64,000 nucleotides of DNA from Pseudomonadota bacterium (GTDB lineage: Bacteria > Pseudomonadota > Gammaproteobacteria > Steroidobacterales > Steroidobacteraceae), in assembly GCA_023391815.1 (NCBI GenBank), contig JAEWAF010000052.1:5317-69316 (forward strand). Direction: 5' to 3'. The notes beneath the pieces were generated by a model that saw only the letters and a list, made by a program, of their open reading frames with translations, ran no database searches and was not told where the DNA came from. Positions 59,753-64,000 of this stretch are shown here, piece by piece (positions within the stretch are counted from its first letter, which is position 1; each line of letters opens with the position of its first letter). The translations under genes were made by a program, and so were the position numbers.

Positions 59753-62065
59753 ATGTCCCTGTTGAAGAATCTTGCGCGTGGCGCGCTGTCGCTGAGCCTG
59801 GCCGTGGTCACGGTCGTGTTCGCGGCCGATCAAACATCGGCGCCGGTAGCAAACCCGACGCGTGCCTGGTGGGCGTATCAGCCCCTCGCCGTGGTCGGCG
59901 TCCCGGATGTGAAACATCGGCAGTGGGTGCGAACGCCGATCGATGCGTTCGTGCTCGCGAAGCTCGAAGAGAAACAACTGCAACCGTCCAAGGATGCCGA
60001 CCGCGCCGCCTTCATTCGCCGGGCCACGCTGGATGTCTGGGGTCTGATCCCGACACCGGAGGAGGTGGACGCGTTCGTCGACGACCGCTCCCCGCAGGCG
60101 TATGAGAGATTGGTCGATCGCTTGCTCGCCTCGCCGCGTTACGGCGAACGTCAAGCGCGACGCTGGCTCGATCTCGCGCGCTACGCCGACAGCGTCGGCT
60201 ACACCAACGACGAAGATCGTCCGAATGCCTGGCGGTATCGCGACTATGTGATTTCGGCGTTCAACGACGACAAGCCGTACGATCGTTTCATTCGCGAGCA
60301 GATCGCGGGCGATGAATTGTGGCCCGAGGATCAGCAAGCGCTGATCGCCACCGGGTTCCTGCGTTACTACCCGGACGACAGCAACTCCCGCGACCTGTAT
60401 CTGAAGAAGTACGACAACACCACCGACATGACCGACACCGTCGGCACGGTGTTCCTGGCGCAAACGGTGGGCTGCGCGCGTTGCCACAATCACAAGGTCG
60501 ACCGCATCTCGCAAAAGGAATATTTCCAGCTGCAAGCGTTCTTCGCTAACACCAGCGCGCGTGACGATATTCCCGCGGCGAAAGGTCCCTACGAGCTGGA
60601 ATACGACAGGCAGCAGGCGATCTGGCAGGAAGCGACCAAGGACATTCGCGCCCAGCGTAAGGCCGTGCTCGATGAGGTGCGAGCCAAAGCGGAAGCTCAT
60701 TACATCTCACGTTTCCTCGACAACACGCGGGCCTCGCTGAGCAAGCCGGAAGAGCAGTGGACGCCGGAGGATCGCTGGGTCAATAACCGGAACAAGATCT
60801 ATCGCACCGAAGGCAACCTGGCCGACTATCTGGAGGACTCGCAGGATCCGGCGGACAAGGCACGCCTGGAGCGTTACAAGGCGCTCAACGAGCAGCTGAA
60901 GAAGTTCGATCATCTGCGGCCCAAGCGCGGCACGTCGAACACGATTTCCGCGATCACCGAGCTCGGTCACCCCGAAGCACCGGTGACTCATCTGTTGTTC
61001 ACCGGCTCGTTGGATCAGCCTCGAGAGGAGGTGCAGCCGGGCATTCCCGCGATTCTCAATGTCAGCAAAAAAGAGCTGTCGATCACGCCGACCAAGACCT
61101 CGTCGGGACGACGCACGGCCCTGGCCGGTTTCATCGCCGATGCGAGCAGCAGCCCGCTGACGGTGCGCGTGTATGTCAATCGCATCTGGGCGCAGTACTT
61201 CGGCCGCGGCATCGTCAATTCGGTCAGTGACTTCGGTCGCGCGGGCGAGCCGCCGACGCATCCCGAATTGCTCGACTACCTGGCGAATCGATTCGTCGCC
61301 GATGGCTGGAGCACCAAGAAGCTGCATCGTCAGATTCTGCTGTCCAGTGTGTATCGACAGTCCTCCGCGTACCGGGAGGATCTGTACGCCGTCGATCCCG
61401 ATAACCGGTTGTTGGGTGTGTTCCCACGCATTCGCCTGGATGCGGAGCAGATCCGCGATTCGCTGCTGGTCGCTTCCGGCAAGCTCAACGAAACACGTGG
61501 CGGTCCCAGTGTCTTCCCACCCATTCCGGCCACTGCTGTTACGGACAACAGACAGGGCCGATATGACTGGCGCACCTCCGAGGATGAGAACGACTACAAC
61601 CGTCGCAGCATTTATATCTTCACCAAGCGCAGCCAGCCGTATCCTTTGCTCAACACCTTCGACATGGCCTCGGCCGACGTCGTTCATAGCAAGCGCGAGA
61701 CGACGACAACGCCGTTGCAGTCGCTGGTGCTCATCAACAGCGATGCAGTGTTCGATTGGTCGCGAGCACTGGCCGGCCGGGTGCTGAGCGAAGCGGGCTC
61801 GAAACCCGCGGAGCAGTTCGAACGGTTGTATCGAATTCTCTATGCGCGCTCGCCGGACAAGTTCGAGACCCTGGCGCTCACGCAGTTCCTGAACCAGCAG
61901 GAAGCGACCATCCGCGCGCAGCTGCCCAGCGGTCAATTCGCGGTGGCCTTGCCGATCGGTTTGAAGAACACCGCGACGCCATCGAACGATCCAGTGCGGC
62001 TCGCGGCCTTCGTCGACCTGACGCATTCGCTGGTGGCCGCCAACGAGTTCGTCTATCGCTACTGA
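59753..62065 (+). CDS. DUF1549/DUF1553 domain protein with a CxxCH motif, exported
   Basis: A 770-residue protein from ATG 59753 (AGGAGCCC site upstream), with a signal peptide (residues ~1-25). The N-terminal DUF1549 region (TPIDAFVLAKLEEKQLQPS; FIRRATLDVWGLIPTPEEVDAF) leads to Cys241-xx-Cys244-His245 in VGCARCHNHK, a covalent-heme-like or metal site usual in this family. The C-terminal DUF1553 part starts near ALAGFIADASSSPLTVRVYVNRIWAQYFG. These proteins are typical of planctomycetes, where they accompany DUF1501 proteins and c-type cytochromes in degradation clusters; their reaction is unknown. The gene lies 11 bp after the receptor's final codon. Confidence 0.92.
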   Translation: MSLLKNLARGALSLSLAVVTVVFAADQTSAPVANPTRAWWAYQPLAVVGVPDVKHRQWVRTPIDAFVLAKLEEKQLQPSKDADRAAFIRRATLDVWGLIPTPEEVDAFVDDRSPQAYERLVDRLLASPRYGERQARRWLDLARYADSVGYTNDEDRPNAWRYRDYVISAFNDDKPYDRFIREQIAGDELWPEDQQALIATGFLRYYPDDSNSRDLYLKKYDNTTDMTDTVGTVFLAQTVGCARCHNHKVDRISQKEYFQLQAFFANTSARDDIPAAKGPYELEYDRQQAIWQEATKDIRAQRKAVLDEVRAKAEAHYISRFLDNTRASLSKPEEQWTPEDRWVNNRNKIYRTEGNLADYLEDSQDPADKARLERYKALNEQLKKFDHLRPKRGTSNTISAITELGHPEAPVTHLLFTGSLDQPREEVQPGIPAILNVSKKELSITPTKTSSGRRTALAGFIADASSSPLTVRVYVNRIWAQYFGRGIVNSVSDFGRAGEPPTHPELLDYLANRFVADGWSTKKLHRQILLSSVYRQSSAYREDLYAVDPDNRLLGVFPRIRLDAEQIRDSLLVASGKLNETRGGPSVFPPIPATAVTDNRQGRYDWRTSEDENDYNRRSIYIFTKRSQPYPLLNTFDMASADVVHSKRETTTTPLQSLVLINSDAVFDWSRALAGRVLSEAGSKPAEQFERLYRILYARSPDKFETLALTQFLNQQEATIRAQLPSGQFAVALPIGLKNTATPSNDPVRLAAFVDLTHSLVAANEFVYRY

Positions 62066-62109
62066 TCGACCCGGTTCTGAACGGATCCACCATAGTTGCA
62101 AGCGGAGAG

Positions 62110-63561
62110 ATGTCGAGTATGAGTATCAAGAGCCAGTCGCGCAGAGATTTTCTCGCGCACGCGTCCCAAGGATTGGGAGCCGTCGCGTTCGGCGGATTGC
62201 TGGGCCCGCGGGCGTTCGCCGATGCGGGGGAGGGCGCGCCGGCGTTGAATCCGCTGGCGCCGAAAGCCCCGCATTTCCCGGCCAAAGCGAAGTCGGTCAT
62301 CTGGTTGCACATGGCGGGGGCGCCGAGCACCGTCGATCTGTTCGACTACAAACCGGAGCTGGTGAAACTCGCCGGTCAGCCGGTGCCGCAGTCGTTTCTC
62401 ACCGGCATTCGCACCAGCACGACCGGCGGCGTCGGCAAGTTGATCGCGACCCGGCGCACCTGGAAACAACACGGCGAGAGCGGGGCCTGGTTCTCGGATC
62501 TGTTGCCGAACCTGGCGCGCCAGGCCGACGACCTGGCGTTCATCAAGTCGAGTGTCACGATCGGCGCTACCCACAATATTTCCATTCTCAAGCTCAACAC
62601 CGGAGAGCTGAATCCAGGTCGCCCATCGCTCGGGGCCTGGATCCAGTATGCGTTGGGCACGCAGAAGCCGGACCTGCCGGGCTACGTCGTGCTGTCCAAT
62701 GGCGGACGCGGTCTGGAAGGAGGATCGGCGGTGAACTTCGCGTCCGGCTTCTTGCCGGCGGTGTATCAGGGCACGCCGTTTCAACAGGGCGACTCACCCA
62801 TCCTGTTCCTGGATCGCCCGAAGCTGACCAGCAGCGAACAGCAACGCAACAGCCTCGATCTGCTCAAGCGACTCAACGAGCATCGTGCCGACCGCTATCC
62901 GCACGACACGGAATTGCGTGCACGCATCGAAGCCAACGAGCTCGCCTATCGGATGCAGAAAGCGGCGTCCGAGTCCGTCAATCTCAAAACCGAATCGGAG
63001 GCGACTCGGGAGCTCTATGGTTTGAACGATGCGGCGTCCGCTGCGTATGGAACAAACCTGCTGCGCGCCCGACGACTCGTGGAGCGTGGCGTGCGCTTCG
63101 TGCAGGTGGTGTCGGGCGAGTCCGGTGGCGTGAAGGACTGGGACGCGCACAATGAGATCGAAAAGAATCACAGCGCGATGGCGCGCATGGTGGACAAGCC
63201 GGTCGCGGGCCTGCTCGCCGATCTCAAATCGCGCGGCCTGTTGGAGTCGACGGTCGTGGTGTGGGCGTCGGAGTTCGGACGCACCTCGTGGGGTGAGTCG
63301 GGCGACGGTCGCGATCACAATCCTTGGGGCTACACACAGTGGATCGCTGGAGCGGGCGTGAAGGCGGGCACGACCGTTGGCGCGACCGACGAGATCGGTT
63401 TGAAGGCGGTGAGCGACGTCAAAGTCGATACTTACGACCTGCACGCCACGGTCTTGCAACTGCTCGGCCTCGATCACCTCCGGACCATCTTCCTGCACAA
63501 CGGCCGCGCCGAGCGCCCGACCGTCGTGTACGGCTCGGTGGTCAAGGATCTGCTGGCGTAA
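62110..63561 (+). CDS. DUF1501 family protein, Tat-exported
   Basis: A 483-residue protein of the DUF1501 family, which has an alkaline-phosphatase/sulfatase-like fold. ATG 62110 (or 62119) is used; the long frame upstream is shadow sequence. The Tat signal SRRDFLAHASQGLGAVAFGG indicates export in folded form, perhaps with a metal. Family segments are KSVIWLHMAGAPSTVDLFDYKPEL, LSNGGRGLEGG, GVRFVQVVSGESGG, WASEFGRTSWGESGDGRDHNPWG and YDLHATVLQLLGLDHLR. It almost always occurs beside a DUF1549/DUF1553 gene, as here (44-bp gap), so the two probably form a complex in the periplasm. Confidence 0.92.
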   Translation: MSSMSIKSQSRRDFLAHASQGLGAVAFGGLLGPRAFADAGEGAPALNPLAPKAPHFPAKAKSVIWLHMAGAPSTVDLFDYKPELVKLAGQPVPQSFLTGIRTSTTGGVGKLIATRRTWKQHGESGAWFSDLLPNLARQADDLAFIKSSVTIGATHNISILKLNTGELNPGRPSLGAWIQYALGTQKPDLPGYVVLSNGGRGLEGGSAVNFASGFLPAVYQGTPFQQGDSPILFLDRPKLTSSEQQRNSLDLLKRLNEHRADRYPHDTELRARIEANELAYRMQKAASESVNLKTESEATRELYGLNDAASAAYGTNLLRARRLVERGVRFVQVVSGESGGVKDWDAHNEIEKNHSAMARMVDKPVAGLLADLKSRGLLESTVVVWASEFGRTSWGESGDGRDHNPWGYTQWIAGAGVKAGTTVGATDEIGLKAVSDVKVDTYDLHATVLQLLGLDHLRTIFLHNGRAERPTVVYGSVVKDLLA

Positions 63562-63578
63562 GCGGCGGGCGGATTCAG

Positions 63579-63968
63579 ATGCGACTCGCTGTAATTGCGG
63601 GCATGGCGCTCAGTGCGCTCATGCCCGGTCGGATGACTCTGGCGGAAATCGATACCAGCGACATCGACTGGTACTTGATGCAAGACATGGAGAACGCGCT
63701 CAAGGACCTCGAGCCGGTGCTGACGGTCGGCAACTTCGATTCGGCACGCACCAGTGCCGAGGTGTTACGAGGCGGCCTGCAGTACGTGCACGACTATTTC
63801 CTCGCCAAGGGCAACGTGGACGATGCGGTCAAGATCGCTGCCGAAGGTCAGCAGACGATCGCGCGAGTGTTCGCTGCGCTCGAAAGTAAGAATCAAGAGG
63901 AGGCGATCGTCGCGGCACGCGACACCGCCAGGAACTGCAAAGCCTGCCACCGGATCTATAAGCCCTGA
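63579..63968 (+). CDS. Small cytochrome c'-like protein
   Basis: A 129-residue protein from ATG 63579 with a signal peptide (residues ~1-22, ending MTLAE). The mature part is predicted to be a four-helix bundle and ends in Cys120-Lys-Ala-Cys123-His124 (CKACHRIYKP), the single C-terminal heme motif of cytochromes c'. It would carry electrons for, or sense gas near, the DUF1549/DUF1553-DUF1501 proteins encoded just upstream (17-bp gap). The long open frame from 63324 is shadow. Heme attachment needs the Ccm system elsewhere in the genome. Confidence 0.88.
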   Translation: MRLAVIAGMALSALMPGRMTLAEIDTSDIDWYLMQDMENALKDLEPVLTVGNFDSARTSAEVLRGGLQYVHDYFLAKGNVDDAVKIAAEGQQTIARVFAALESKNQEEAIVAARDTARNCKACHRIYKP

Positions 63969-63979
63969 AAAGAAAGGGG

Positions 63980-63999
63980 GCGCGGCCTTCTCGCCGCGC
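63980..63999 (+). terminator. Probable terminator at the window edge
   Basis: GCGCGGC-CTTCTC-GCCGCGC, a perfect 7-bp stem eleven bases after the cytochrome stop. The window ends before any T-run can be seen. Confidence 0.5.
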
Positions 64000-64000
64000 G

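Noticed and set aside
61756..62109. N-terminal extension of the DUF1501 frame
   Set aside because: It overlaps the DUF1553 gene in another frame; the Tat signal at 62110-62180 must be N-terminal.
1..64000. CRISPR arrays, insertion sequences, tRNA or rRNA genes
   Set aside because: No repeat-spacer pattern, transposase motif, cloverleaf or rRNA-like stretch was recognised on reading.

Overview
The window is GC-rich, densely packed DNA from a Gram-negative bacterium, most probably a gammaproteobacterium of the Steroidobacter/Nevskiales/Xanthomonadales type. That assignment is inferred from the mix of genes: three large TonB-dependent receptors, GH43 glycosidases, a complete RND efflux system, a HutF-type histidine pathway and a sigma-54 activator. 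No rRNA, tRNA, insertion sequence, phage gene or CRISPR array was seen, so it reads as ordinary chromosome rich in nutrient-scavenging modules.

Layout. 1-4953: end of an MdtABC/MuxABC-like RND efflux operon (tail of one RND pump, a complete second pump, an outer-membrane channel lipoprotein). 5234-8238: secreted M36 metallopeptidase and a small lipoprotein. 8277-10308: OmpR-type regulator and histidine kinase. 10395-12153: two small exported proteins of one family and an orphan PduX-like GHMP kinase. 12217-18891: C4 acyl-CoA/ketone-body metabolism (3-hydroxybutyryl-CoA dehydrogenase, thiolase, two-subunit CoA transferase, LysR regulator), interrupted by two divergent GH43 glycosidases. 18872-21250: MFS exporter divergent from a LacI regulator, with two operator-like palindromes between. 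21351-25614: TonB receptor, then an iron-type PepSY membrane protein and a small membrane protein behind a Fur-like box buried in hairpins. 25589-32191: N-acyl-D-amino-acid deacylase and serine hydrolase divergent from a D-amino-acid dehydrogenase, LysR regulator and GltS glutamate carrier. 32270-33473: manganese (yybP-ykoY) riboswitch and TerC-family exporter. 33494-40707: histidine utilisation, hutI-hutH-hutU-hutD on the minus strand and hutF-hutC on the plus strand, with repeated operator-like sites between. 40835-49323: XRE-cupin regulator and a tight operon of TonB receptor, amidohydrolase, DgcN-like DUF1611 protein, serine hydrolase and Fes-like esterase. 49372-52144: YCII protein/HxlR regulator pair, AraC regulator, EamA transporter. 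52116-55479: DUF885, DUF2268 and DUF4126 proteins. 55518-63968: sigma-54 activator divergent from a TonB receptor, DUF1549/DUF1553 protein, Tat-exported DUF1501 protein and cytochrome c'-like protein.

The best candidates for something undescribed are three. (1) The 55.5-64.0 kb module has an exact match to the sigma-54 promoter consensus (57001-57016) and two 28-bp upstream palindromes between the activator and the receptor operon; the receptor itself carries an in-frame TGA that looks like a TGG-to-TGA change. (2) Two loci (25.6-32.2 kb and 40.8-49.3 kb) each pair a D-aminoacylase-like amidohydrolase with a beta-lactamase-fold serine hydrolase and other D-amino-acid or glutamate genes, suggesting salvage of D-amino-acid-containing compounds. 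(3) The 24.1-kb intergenic region has nested, mutually exclusive hairpins overlapping a Fur-like box and promoter.

All functional calls come from reading the sequence and from family knowledge; no database search was run.
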